From the NCBI GenBank assembly GCA_030386875.1, contig CM059566.1, forward strand, positions 36,368,068 to 36,432,067: 64,000 bases of DNA, given 5' to 3'. Under the pieces are notes generated by a model that saw only the letters and a list, made by a program, of their open reading frames with translations, was not told where the DNA came from and did no database searches. This document shows, one piece after another, positions 49,901 through 58,527 of this stretch. Position numbers and translations under genes: made by a program. Source of the DNA: Morinoia aosen. Lineage: Eukaryota; Arthropoda; Malacostraca; Amphipoda; Talitridae. Position 1 is the stretch's first letter; the number at the start of each line of letters is the position of its first letter.

Positions 49901-52900
49901 AGCGGAGTGTGTGTCGGTGGTGGAGGAGTGCAGCTGCGTGGGGAGCTGCTACAGAGCCGCGCACCTCCTCCACATATACAACTTCACCGCCCACTCCGGC
50001 GGGTGGACAGGGGGTGGTCACCACAGGAAAATTGAGGTTGGTCTAAATTGAGGTTGGTCTAAATTGAGGTTGGTCTAAATTGAGGTTGGTCTAAATTGAG
50101 GTTGGTCTAAATTGAGGTTGGTCTAAATTGAGGTTGGTCTAAATTGAGGTTGGTCTAAATTGAGGTTGGACTAAATTGAGGTTGGTCTAAATTGAGGTTG
50201 GTCTAAATTGAGGTTGGTCTAAATTGAGGTTGGACTAAATTGAGGTTGGTCTAAATTGAGGTTGGTCTAAATTGAGGTTAGTCTAAATTGAGGTTGGTCT
50301 AAATTGAGGTTGGTCTAAATTGAGGTTGGTCTAAATTGAGGTTGGTCTAAATTGAGGTTGGTCTAAATTGAGGTTGGTCTAAATTGAGGTTGGTCTAAAT
50401 TGAGGTTGGCCTAAATTGAGGTTGGACTAAATTGAGGTTGGTCTAAATTGAGGTTGGTCTAAATTGAGGTTGGTCTAAATTGAGGTTGGTCTAAATTGAG
50501 GTTGGTCTAAATTGAGGTTGGTCTAAATTGAGGTTGGTTACATCAAGGAAATTGAGGTTAGTCTAAATTGAGGTTTGTCAAAATTGAGGCTGGTTACAAC
50601 AGAAAATTTGAGATAGGTTATAACAGAAATTGAGGTTGGTTACAACAGGAAAGTTGAGGTTTCCTCGGGTAGTATTTCACTTATCGACTTCAATATATGA
50701 AAAATATGGAACGTTAAAGTATGGACTTGATCTGAAGATAATCTGTATGATCATCTGATACGTGTAAGTAAAGTAAGTTATTTTCCTTATATATTGATCT
50801 ACGTTTATTTATATCTTCAATGTGATGATAAAGATAATCCGTAGAAAACGATGTGAAGTGTCGACTTAGCTGTGGTATGAAGGTGAAAATATGAAATGGA
50901 ATAGAGTTACGATGTGAAGTCGAAGATGTAATGTGGCAGCAAAGAAACGATGAGAATATATTTAAATGGTTTGAAAATAAAAATTTCGTTTGACAGTAAA
51001 GATATGATATGAAGGTAGATATGCGGTCTGATCATAAAGAGCTGTTAGAGTAAAGGTACCGATATCTTACATGGGTATTTTTGTATGTCAGCGGTTACGT
51101 AGGTTTGTGTTAATGAATAATTAAACAGCCATATTTCACATTGTTACGAAAAACAGTCAAGAACTGATGCAGGTTTCTGTATTAAAATTAGCAAAATAGA
51201 GTACACATTTTTAATCAACTAATATCCGATCTTTTAATTTTGTTCTTCAAATACCTGAAATTTAGATTCTTGGAAAATTATTTTTGAATTTACAGTGGGT
51301 TATTTTATTGTTCAATACTTTTATTTCATGAATTTAGTTTTCCTTTTACAGAGAGGTATATCTATGTGTTTTTTGATACATATGTATCAATACGTGATAC
51401 ACGCATGAAATACTTGAACATGTTTTGGTGCTACTTCAACGTAGCACCCTGGGGTGCATCAAAAAATACTTATAACGTTTCAAAATGAAAATATGATCTG
51501 TGACAAGATTCCCTAAAATCACAGTTCATAAAAAAATTGTAATTATAGTTAAATTAGCTGTCCAAATAAACTTCTATACGCATTATTGCTGGAGAGAGAA
51601 ACACTCCTCTAAAAATTGACGATGCGTTTGGCTCGCTAACGCACCATTCCTCATGCATGAATCTTCATTAAGTGTTATAATTCTCTGAAGAGCTTCAATA
51701 ATAAATCTTCTATTCACTCCGTGAAAAAATCCTAAATTTCAAACTATTATTCTAGAAGAACCAATAACAACTTAGTTTCTCAGTTATTGTACTGTACAGT
51801 ATTTTATTGTACTGTTTATTTTCATGTGAACTACCCCCCTAAAACAGTTTCTCTTAGACAATCGTCGCGGTTATTTAGTGTGAATGAATTATTAGAATTC
51901 TGTAGTGTGTTTGTTCGAGTGATCATCGAGCCATATCAATCAAGCCATAATCAAGTCATAATCAATCTCTATAGCCAATTAGATATATGTACGTAGTACT
52001 GATTCATACGCCTGAAAAACTTTTAAAATTCGGAATTATAACATTCCGAAACGTTTGCCATAAAAAAGAAATAAATAGAAATATATATTTTTACGTTGGT
52101 TCTCTTGTTTATCTTACGCCTGAGATTCCCTAAGAATCGACCTATTAGAAATATGAAAAAAAACTTACTGTTACACGTACTGCGTTCCAAATCTCATTGT
52201 GTGTGCATTTTATAATTATTTAGAAATACTGGTTCATTATTTAAATGCTGTTTTATTTTTATCTTTACGCGCACACGTGAAACGATCTTTTCACATGTGG
52301 TGCAGACAGGTGATACATCTCACTGAGAACAATCTCATAAGGTTTTAATTTTATGTTTATTGGTAATTCTAGCAATTTAAGCTCAATTATTTCAGGTGAT
52401 CGACGTCGGCACTTGCGTAGGAGACTGCAGCACCAGCGATGGAGAGGGGAACTGCGTTTACGAGTGAGTTTTTACTTAATTTTTCCTATTTAGATCCCAT
52501 TTTTAACAAACATGTGTTGCATTTCATACATTGCATTGCGTGCCAAATAGATCTTCCTGAACTTATTTAAGTTTCATAAGCACTTCATTAAAATCATGCA
52601 TTGCTTACCAATTTGAGCAATTTTGAAACTTATTCCTCATTAGTTTTTACGTTGCTTGTTAGCTTCACATCTCTGGATGGCTTCAAGTCTCATAAACTCA
52701 TTGAAAATATGAAGCTAACTGATTTGACCTGTTTATCATTTTGAAGTCGCTCGAAAACCTCATTACGAATTATTTTCTGAATGAGAACTTGAAATTTATA
52801 AATCTATCCGAACAACACAGACACCTCATTTCAACTGATGAACCGCTTTTCAATTTAGATTTATATATGCGCAACAAACACGTCGTTACAGTTTATGAAA

Positions 52901-53255
52901 TGGCGAATTCATTCCATAAAATGAAGTATTGGGAGTCAACTTTGCTTATCAGATCCTTGCAAGCCATAGAAGTACCTAATTTTTGTAATATACTGACTAG
53001 AAATCGAAGATACTGACTATAAATCTACGGTAGCCACACGCAAACTTCCCATCATAAAATGACACTACTGCGCTTTCTAACCGCGTTCTAACATCCGCGT
53101 TTTGCAATCGCAGATCCAGTGGCGGCGACTGCCTGATGTCTCTCCAGCACAGGGAGAAGACCTGCTCCGCAGCCACCCATGAAGTCAGGTCTTACCACTC
53201 CCACGACGGCATGCTGAAAACTCTCAACGTCGTGAAGGACTGCGAGTGCTCCTGA
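37934..53255 (+). CDS. Secreted triple cystine-knot-repeat protein (9 exons, 314 aa)
   Basis: Nine exons join with consistent phases: 37934-37991, 39625-39711, 40316-40455, 43935-44104, 45765-45853, 48054-48107, 49900-50036, 52396-52463 and 53114-53255. A signal peptide (about residues 1-20) is followed by 24 cysteines. After a short CC-containing lead (C23, C35, C36) come three repeats with seven Cys each: 62/66/110/116/141/143/150, 174/178/185/203/210/212/216 and 252/256/265/274/285/311/313. Each begins with a (V/I)DVG(x)C motif and contains CxxxC (CEGPC and CVGDC are canonical CxGxC; the first is CKNRC) and a late CxC (CSC, CSC, CEC). CxGxC plus CxC is the ring signature of cystine-knot growth factors and CTCK domains (bursicon, DAN and mucin-end families). 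I do not recognise the exact family. Probable role is an extracellular ligand, antagonist or matrix component. NVT (134) and NFT (227) are glycosylation sites. Confidence 0.85.
37988..38400 (+). repeat. Degenerate tandem repeat at the intron 1 donor
   Basis: Starting at the exon 1 donor (GGTACTCATGAG), units of 25-50 bases such as GGTACTCATGAGGAATGTGG and GGTACCCATGGGTAATGTGG recur with decreasing similarity. At least three carry a copy of the donor-like GGTACTCATG. Confidence 0.7.
39625..39711 (+). CDS. Triple-knot gene exon 2
   Basis: After TTTCAG (alternative CTTTCCAG six bases earlier keeps frame and adds Val-Ser) the exon encodes GAACSSLHTPRNGIKCCARR and SKILSVGKD, then G|GTGAGT. It holds three cysteines outside the three seven-Cys repeats and a basic patch. 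Confidence 0.75.
39940..40150 (+). repeat. 74-bp minisatellite in intron 2, three copies
   Basis: CCCCTAACCTGTC starts at 39984, 40058 and 40132 (74-base period). Units contain CATTTTCAGTTTCCCC and, in the first two, a hairpin-forming CCTGTCAACGTCAGCTGACA. Confidence 0.9.
40316..40455 (+). CDS. Triple-knot gene exon 3: first DVG-C motif and His6
   Basis: Starts after GACCACAG and ends GAAGAG|GTAAAT, phase 0. It encodes INVDVGECKNRC directly followed by six His codons (40369-40386), then a charged, Cys-free linker (VKKERFQQLLRENSHL) that may be helical. CxxxC lacks the Gly of the canonical CxGxC. Confidence 0.85.
40446..40720 (+). repeat. Direct duplication starting at the exon 3 donor
   Basis: GAAGAGGTAAATATTCGTTC at the donor recurs as GAAGATGTGAATATTTGTTC at 40613, followed in both by CTTTTAC, TGTTATA and CCC(A/T)GCATC. 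Period is about 163 bases. The second copy retains a GT at the donor position. Confidence 0.75.
41485..41815. repeat. Inverted repeat (foldback), arms about 120 bp, intron 3
   Basis: The left arm (41488-41606) has ATGCATCTCCTCCTACAG and AAAAACTTAAATGGAATTC. The right arm (41694-41813) reads as its inverse, with GAATTTCCATTTAAG and CTGTAGGAGGAGATGC. The loop of about 85 bases is AT-rich. It may be a miniature foldback element. Confidence 0.75.
42940..43065 (+). repeat. Short imperfect repeats of CTCATGATATATTGC
   Basis: Four or five copies of a 22-24 base unit (TGCCTCTCATGATATAT, TGCATCTCATGAGATAT, TGTATCTCACGGGATAT) run in tandem. The segment GCGTGCATGATTACC at 42902 and 43031 repeats as well. 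Confidence 0.65.
43440..43934 (+). repeat. 73-bp minisatellite containing acceptor-like units, ends at exon 4
   Basis: AGTAGAACACGTAGTTCACC recurs at 43518, 43591, 43664, 43737 and 43810 (exact 73-base period), with diverged end copies. Each unit has GCTCTGCACACTCTCCTCAG, a pyrimidine-rich CAG. The last copy reads CTCTGCACACTCGCACGCAG and is the real exon 4 acceptor. Confidence 0.92.
43935..44104 (+). CDS. Triple-knot gene exon 4: rest of repeat 1
   Basis: Starts after GCACGCAG and ends TGTGTCAG|GTGTGT with two bases carried over. It encodes a basic segment (RAERSRLRRTQ), CGDGEDC, an NVT glycosylation site and EACSCEPAVREC. Its acceptor lies in the last unit of a 73-bp array, and its donor is followed by another small array. 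Confidence 0.85.
44120..44335 (+). repeat. Tandem repeat after exon 4
   Basis: About five to six units of 33-45 bases share TTCATTACTCAGGGAAATTA and TAATGCGTTT. It begins within 20 bases of the exon 4 donor. Confidence 0.7.
45765..45853 (+). CDS. Triple-knot gene exon 5: start of repeat 2
   Basis: Between AATGTTGCAG and GCCG|GTAACT. It encodes RPQWVTFHEGTPLQTS then VDVGACEGPC, with a canonical CxGxC. The exon completes an Arg codon with two bases from exon 4 and carries one base onward. Confidence 0.85.
46840..47340. repeat. Degenerate repeats of ATTAGAATAGGC type, intron 5
   Basis: Short imperfect units (GCAGCAATATGACTGGAATA, GCAGCAATGTGACTAGAATA) and related TTGAGATTAAAATTGGCGG-like words recur. 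Minus-strand ORFs 46840-47251 arise from this composition. Confidence 0.45.
48054..48107 (+). CDS. Triple-knot gene exon 6: small exon of repeat 2
   Basis: A 54-base exon after TCTCGGCAG, ending AATG|GTGAGT. It encodes GDGCRATHTRTMALTGPN, in phase with both neighbours. Being a multiple of three it could be skipped without frameshift, removing one Cys of repeat 2. Confidence 0.75.
48798..49125 (+). repeat. Dispersed repeat family C, longest copy (possible Helitron-like)
   Basis: Left end ACTATAATAAGAGCCGCGTC, CGTCTGTCCGTGTGTCACAC; right end TTTTTTGACGGGCCGTGTGC. The interior matches 18070-18300, and the segment GTGTGTGATGAGCGTATCTG also occurs at 63008. No TIR or coding frame is visible. The CCGCGTCCGTCTGTC start and GC-rich palindromic end resemble non-autonomous Helitron/Helentron derivatives, as a tentative class. 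Intron 6. Confidence 0.55.
49250..49445 (+). repeat. 39-bp minisatellite with branchpoint/acceptor-like unit
   Basis: GTTCCTCGTTGACTGATT recurs at 39-base spacing (49263, 49302, 49341, 49380), each followed by a TTTTTTCAG-like end. Because 39 is a multiple of three, repeat-derived frames stay open on both strands. Intron 6. Confidence 0.9.
49640..49880 (+). repeat. Three 60-80 bp units with embedded (TTTC)n
   Basis: Each unit has AAATAAGTGATACATTTCAT, a TTCTGAAAATAAACGGTTT-like part and a run of 4-8 TTTC. The array ends 20 bases before the exon 7 acceptor and supplies a pyrimidine-rich upstream region. Confidence 0.9.
49900..50036 (+). CDS. Triple-knot gene exon 7: end of repeat 2
   Basis: After CTGAACAG it encodes AECVSVVEECSCVGSCYR, then a Gly/His-rich linker with NFT, ending AAAATTGAG|GTTGGT, phase 0. 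The donor is a weak one (GTTGGT). It forms the first unit of a long 16-bp array that begins inside the exon's last eight bases. Confidence 0.85.
50029..50560 (+). repeat. 16-bp minisatellite (about 31 copies) starting in exon 7
   Basis: The unit GTTGGTCTAAATTGAG is repeated almost perfectly to about 50537, then degenerates to about 50660. Variants are GTTGGACT, GTTAGTCT and GTTGGCCT. The first half-unit (AAATTGAG) is the end of exon 7, so each unit reproduces GAG|GTTGGT. Confidence 0.97.
52396..52463 (+). CDS. Triple-knot gene exon 8: start of repeat 3
   Basis: Between TTATTTCAG and TACGA|GTGAGT. It encodes VIDVGTCVGDC with a canonical CxGxC, then STSDGEGNCVY. Two bases carry into exon 9. 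Confidence 0.85.
53114..53255 (+). CDS. Triple-knot gene exon 9: end of repeat 3 and stop
   Basis: After ATCGCAG it encodes SSGGDCLMSLQHREKTC, a YHSHDG turn and LNVVKDCECS followed by TGA (53253-53255). The protein ends one residue after the final CxC, like many cystine-knot ligands. Confidence 0.88.
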
Positions 53256-53525
53256 AGATCACCTCACTTCAGGGGATTTGGTGTGGGTAGCTTTCAATAA
53301 TACAGTTGGTCCTCGAGCTATAAGACTTCATCTTGGGCGAATCTAGACAAAAATCGCTCTAGTTATTCCGAGCTATTCTCATCTTGAATCAAGCCTCGAA
53401 TTAGCTGAATAACTGGGGCTGTTTTTTTGTCGGTGTAAGGTTAGATTTATATGAAATTATGGCATGCAACTCGAGGATCGATTGTATTTGGTTTTTGTAG
53501 CTTGAAATGATGTGAGTGTACATGA

Positions 53526-53531
53526 ATTAAA
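53526..53531 (+). terminator. Candidate polyadenylation signal of the triple-knot gene
   Basis: ATTAAA lies 270 bases after the stop. It is the nearest common variant; no canonical AATAAA is seen close by. Confidence 0.25.
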
Positions 53532-55132
53532 ATATTTTACGTGATCTGTTAGGTGTATAAATTACTTGAGTTTACTCCGTTACTCTATTGATTCAAGGTA
53601 GAACATTGTCTGCCCATTTTACGACGCTCAATACAAGGAAAAATTTTGGATCTAAAAATTCCAACTTAGATATTAGAAGGGAGGTAGTATGAAGTATTAG
53701 GGGTTTGGAGATCGGATATTGTGCGTAGGACTATTGCGAATGTAAAGTCATCCAATAGAGTCATTTTTACTAAAGAGGATGTTTAAGTTGCATTGAAGTG
53801 AGGAAAAGCACATTCCTGTCCAACTATCTTCTTTCTGATTCTCAAAAGTCTGTGACAAAATATCCATTGAGATTGCATGTGTTCGCTCAAAGAAATAGTA
53901 ATTAATATTTGTAACTTTATTTTTGAGGTGCTGTGTTCAAACGAGTACTCTTCATAATCTGTGGTGCCCATTGATGAAAGCAGTCTCATTCTACGTGGAT
54001 TTAGAATTACCCTTTAGCAAGGCCTAAATATGACTGTTCGAAAATAGTAAAATTATTACATAGAGTTGTACTAGAATTCAGCCTTGCTGTAAGAAATATT
54101 TGCTCTCGATATAAGATACGCGTATTTTACAGTAAAATATATAGAGAGCTTGGCGCAAATAACCCTTGATAGATACAAATGGATGCAAAGCATGGCGATT
54201 CTAACTAAAATTATAAATCTCTTTTTTTATCAACAAATGATACATGAAATTTTTTTGGTCAAGAAAACAAATATTCATCATTGAGATCACTACTACCTTT
54301 GAATTTTTTACAAAAAAAAGAATGTAGAAATGAGATTCTTATTAATGTTTTCAAATTTCTTTTAAAATAACGAATGAATGCGAGAAAGATTTTTTTTACT
54401 TTTTAATATTTCGTGTGTTTTATGAGATAAGAAAGGTAAAATGTAATTTATTAACTTAGGACTTGTATCCCAGCCGATTGGAAGTTCGGACTGCAGGACC
54501 GGCAATAACCAAATGATGTATAAACAGAAGAGGCTATCGGGCAATGTATAGAACTTAGTTTAAGGATATGTTGTAACAACTATAACCCTCTGTATGCTTT
54601 TCCTCTTATTTAAAGCTTAAGAAATTTTGCGCTCTCCTTGCAAAACTATCTGTACGTAACATGTTCCTTGTGATGTCCGCGGACGAGGGCGGCGCTTGCT
54701 CTTGAGTGCTGAAATATGATCCACTGCTGGGCCCCCACTCAATTTGTGTTACCTATTTTTAAATTAATTATTTTCCTATCTAATAGATTACAAAAATGAA
54801 AATTTCTGAGTGAAGCTCGCCATGACCGCGGTAGAGGAAAGACATGTTGCTAAGCATCACAAGAAACGTGTCAACATCACATCAATGAGAGAAAATATCT
54901 CCGTTGGCCAGATGTGCGAGCTGCTGAGAGAGTAAAGTCACATTTTCACGTTTCAAGTCAAACAATTTCTCTCGAAAACTGAACTGCGTTTGAATTTTGG
55001 GAATAATTTACCACAGAATCCTTGAAATTTTTAACATTTTCTACATTTTTGGGAATATCGGTACATCAGTGCAATAAATAGCCAGTCTCAGAGAGTGAGA
55101 CATACATGTGTAACAAAGTTGACATACGGTAA

Positions 55133-55250
55133 CCCAGTCAAACTTTTTCGCCGCCTGCATGCATGTTTTTCGCCACCTAAGCGATTTAATCGCTTAAATC
55201 ACTTAGGCGGCGAAAAACATGCATACAGGTGGCGAAAAAGTTAGACTGGG
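55133..55250. repeat. 118-bp near-perfect palindrome
   Basis: CCCAGTC at the left pairs with GACTGGG at the right. The arms contain CTTTTTCGCC, TGCATG and TTTTTCGCC elements and meet at GCGATTTAATCGC. Arms of about 55 bases have a few mismatches. It is directly followed by a second small hairpin (AGTGTGTCAAGATTGACACA) at 55251-55273. Confidence 0.9.
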
Positions 55251-56329
55251 AAGTGTGTCAAGATTGACACACTTCTGTGAGTTGTATCAGCTCATGACAC
55301 GCGAGTGTGTCACGCCACGTAAACTGATAATGTATATTGATGACACACTTGTGTGGGATAGTTTTATGACAACTTGATTCACAAAAATGTATTAATTTTT
55401 CGACAAAGTTTTCCCAAATGTGCATATCAATTGCACTAAAAGTTTAATTTCTGTATGTAACTTTTCCCACGTGAAATGCACTTTATCTCTACTTTCCGAT
55501 CAAATATATTGGTGTCTGTAAATGATGTTCTAATTCCTTACAAATGATAAAGACGGCCTCCTATCAAGAGAATGAATGTTTTATCATGAGTAATTCTTGT
55601 TAGTGCGAAAAACAGAATTTACGTCCAATATTACAGGGGAAAAATAATACCATAAACCAGAGCTGAAATTAAAGTTCAGGTCATAGAGGGTTAGTTTTAA
55701 CTGTCATAAAACAAAATTTAGCAAAACGCTGGTCTCAGATTATTTTGCCGCTTCCCACTTTAAATGTCTGTTTACGGTGTCCACTTTATACGTCTGTTCA
55801 CAATTCTTCACACGATAAATAGACGGAATTTACGGAATACGTAGTAAAACAGCATACCCTAGCCAGTAGCCTATAAGGGAATTACAAGGGTTAGGATAAA
55901 TTCATAATGAAAATATCAGTGGCAGTTACCAGTGGTAGTCACCAGTGGTAGTTACAAGTAGTTGTCACCAGTGGCAGTTACTAATGATAGTTGCGGAGTT
56001 GTTACTTCTAAGCAAGCATTTCTGGTAGCTCAAAATGACCCAAATTGGGGCAATTTCAAATACCACTCAGACAGTAGACAATGTCCCTCCATGAATACAT
56101 TCCCTGCCACGTCAGTGTTGCATTAATAAATAACTGAAAGAAAATACTATATTTAAAAAAACTTTTTGAATAAATCTAAACATCCTGACGGTTAGAAAGA
56201 GAAACTAGAAAATTTTGTCCTTAAAATAAAGTATTTTTTCAAGCGCTTCTGTGAGCCCAGTTCCTGCAGAGAAAAAGACGCCGGTGTCCGCCGTGCGAGT
56301 GTCCGCCATCTTGGTGTCCGCCGTCCTCC

Positions 56330-56995
56330 ACATATGTTGAGAACTGGTATGCGGTGGTGTGTTATGTAGGTGTATGATGTGTAGGCTTGGTATGTAGGTA
56401 TGTGGGGGTGTCCAGGTATGCATTGCAGGCGTTAGGGTGTGTCATGCAGGTGTGTGGGGGTGTGTTGGGATGTGCAGGTGTGTAATGTGGGGGTGTTGGG
56501 GTGTGCAGGTGTGTAATGTGGGGTGTTGGGGTGTGCAGGTGTGTAATGTGGGGTGTTGGGGTGTGCAGGTGTGTAATGTGGGAGTGTTGGGGTGTGCAGG
56601 TGAATAATGTGGGGGTGTTGGGGTGTGCAGGTGTTTAATGTGGGGCTGTGCAGGTGTGTAATGTGGGTGTGTTATGGTGAGCAGGTGTGTTGTATGGGTG
56701 TGGTGGGATGTGCAGGTGTGCAATGTATGCGTGTCGGGATGTGTAGGTGTAATGCAGGTGTGTGAGGGTGTATAGCTGTGTATTGCAGGTGTGTGTGGGC
56801 GTGTGGCTGTGTATTGCAGGTGTGTGGGGGTGTGTAGCTGTGTATTGCAGGTGTGTGGGGGTGTGTAGCTGTGTATTGCAGGTGTGTGGGGGTGTGTAGG
56901 TGTGTCATGCAGGTGTGTGGGGGTGTGTAGGTGTGTCATGCAGGTGTGAAGGTGTGTCGTGGGGGTGTGTAGGCATGTATTGCAGGTGTGTGGAT
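56330..56995. repeat. GT-rich minisatellite (CACACC on the minus strand)
   Basis: Units of about 25-33 bases such as GGTGTGTAATGTGGGGTGTT and GTGTGTAGCTGTGTATTGCA recur more than twenty times, with strong G/C strand bias. The minus-strand 165-codon frame rich in Thr, His and Pro is repeat-derived, not a gene. Confidence 0.92.
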
Positions 56996-57010
56996 TACAT
57001 CACATTCACA

Positions 57011-57692
57011 TGCCAGGGTCAATGTGAAGTTTCATGCAATCACGGAAATTAATAATGATATTGCAAACAATCACTAAAGGAACCCATTTAAGAACGTTTT
57101 TCATGAACGACATTCTGCTCTCTGATGCGTTATTTTCGAATTATTGAACTTTGAAGTTGGCCGTCGCGCGCCCAAGGTAGCGAGCGTAATTTAATTAAAA
57201 ACGGAAGCTAACCCCCTATTACAAACGTAAAGAGGTTGGGTCGTGAGGGGTAGCCACAGTTCTTTTAGTGAAAAGTATAAATAAAGCTTCTAAACCACCC
57301 ATTAGGGTGACGACCGCACGACGGCCAACTAACATGGCGACCACCATGGGCGCCGCCATTTTGGACCCGATGTCAACAAGGTTGCGGTCGTCACCCTAAT
57401 GGGTGGGTTAGAAGCTTTATTTATCATTTTCACTAGAAGAACTGTGCCTCCCCCTCACGACCCAACCTCTTTACGTTTGTAATAGGGGGTTAGCTTCCGT
57501 TTTTAATTAAATTACGCTCGCTACCTTGGGCGCGCGACGGCCAACTTCAAAGTTCAATAATTCGAAAATAACGCATCAGAGAGCAGAATGTCATTCATGT
57601 AAAACGTTCTGAAATTTGTTCCTTTACTGATTCCTGGGATCGGCATTATTATTTTCCGTGATTGCATGAAACTTCACATTGACCCATGCCAG
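57011..57692. mobile_element. Foldback element, about 310-bp inverted arms
   Basis: Arms 57011-57318 and 57383-57692 are inverted copies of each other, including TCAATGTGAAGTTTCATGCA at the outer ends and GGTGACGACCGC at the inner ends. The loop of 64 bases contains ATGGCGACCACCATGGGCG. No transposase is encoded, consistent with a non-autonomous foldback/MITE-type element. Arm divergence is only a few percent by eye, so insertion is fairly recent. A core (CCTATTACAAACGTAAAGAG) is shared with 58868-58994. Confidence 0.85.
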
Positions 57693-58289
57693 ACCCAGCA
57701 CCATCTCCATGCTGTGAGTACAACCCGCCTTATTGCGTTTTTGTTAATTTGTGTGGACGCGAGGGTCAATGTTTAATTTAATGTTGTCAACGACTTTTAT
57801 AATTTCGTTACGAAATTTAGGAAATTGGAGATATTTCAAGACGCTTTAATCGAATGACATTTTGCTCACAAATACTTAGTTTTCGAGATAAAGTATAAAT
57901 AAGGTGAAGGTTAGAATAGCATTGCAGGCAGTTTAGATATGGCTCTTGCGGTGGAACGTGCATGCAAAGCGTGTTCTGCGACCTTATTTGAGTGCATTAA
58001 ACGGTGTGTAGGTGAGTAGGTATAAATAGTTGATATATATATATAATGACGATAGTGCTGGTTTAAAAGTGTTAATTTCGCATTCTGTTATTCATTTAAA
58101 CGAAGAAAGTGATATGGCGCTTCCGGTGTATGGCGGATACGGAACATGCGCAGTCATTTTTGCCGGAAACCATCGGTATCGGTATGGCTAAGTTAAGTTA
58201 TCTTATGTTTACTTTGGTTAGTTTATTTAACTAATCTAAACTTACCTCACCTAACCTCAGCTATCGTTAAATCAATACTGTATTTCAGC

Positions 58290-58400
58290 TGATATAGGTT
58301 TTGAGATTTCCAAAAGTGTAGATTTTTGGATATTCAAAAGTGTAGGTTTTTGGATTTTAAAAAGTGTCGGTTTTAAATCATTTTAAAAATACTTTTAAAA
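58290..58400 (+). repeat. Short degenerate repeats left of the composite foldback
   Basis: TTCCAAAAGTGTAGATTTTT, TTCAAAAGTGTAGGTTTTTG and TTAAAAAGTGTCGGTTTT follow in tandem at about 28-base spacing. Confidence 0.65.
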
Positions 58401-58527
58401 TATAGAAAAATATCATTTCAAAAAAATATCATTGTATAGATAAGTTGTATAGACTTAAAATATATAGTTATTAGAATTTATGAAATATGTTCTTAATTCT
58501 TAACTTAGGTTGGTTTTTAGGTTTCGA

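Noticed and set aside
56442-56939. 165-codon minus-strand ORF rich in Thr, His and Pro
   Set aside because: It is translated minisatellite; the unit repeats explain its length and no start context or exon structure supports it.
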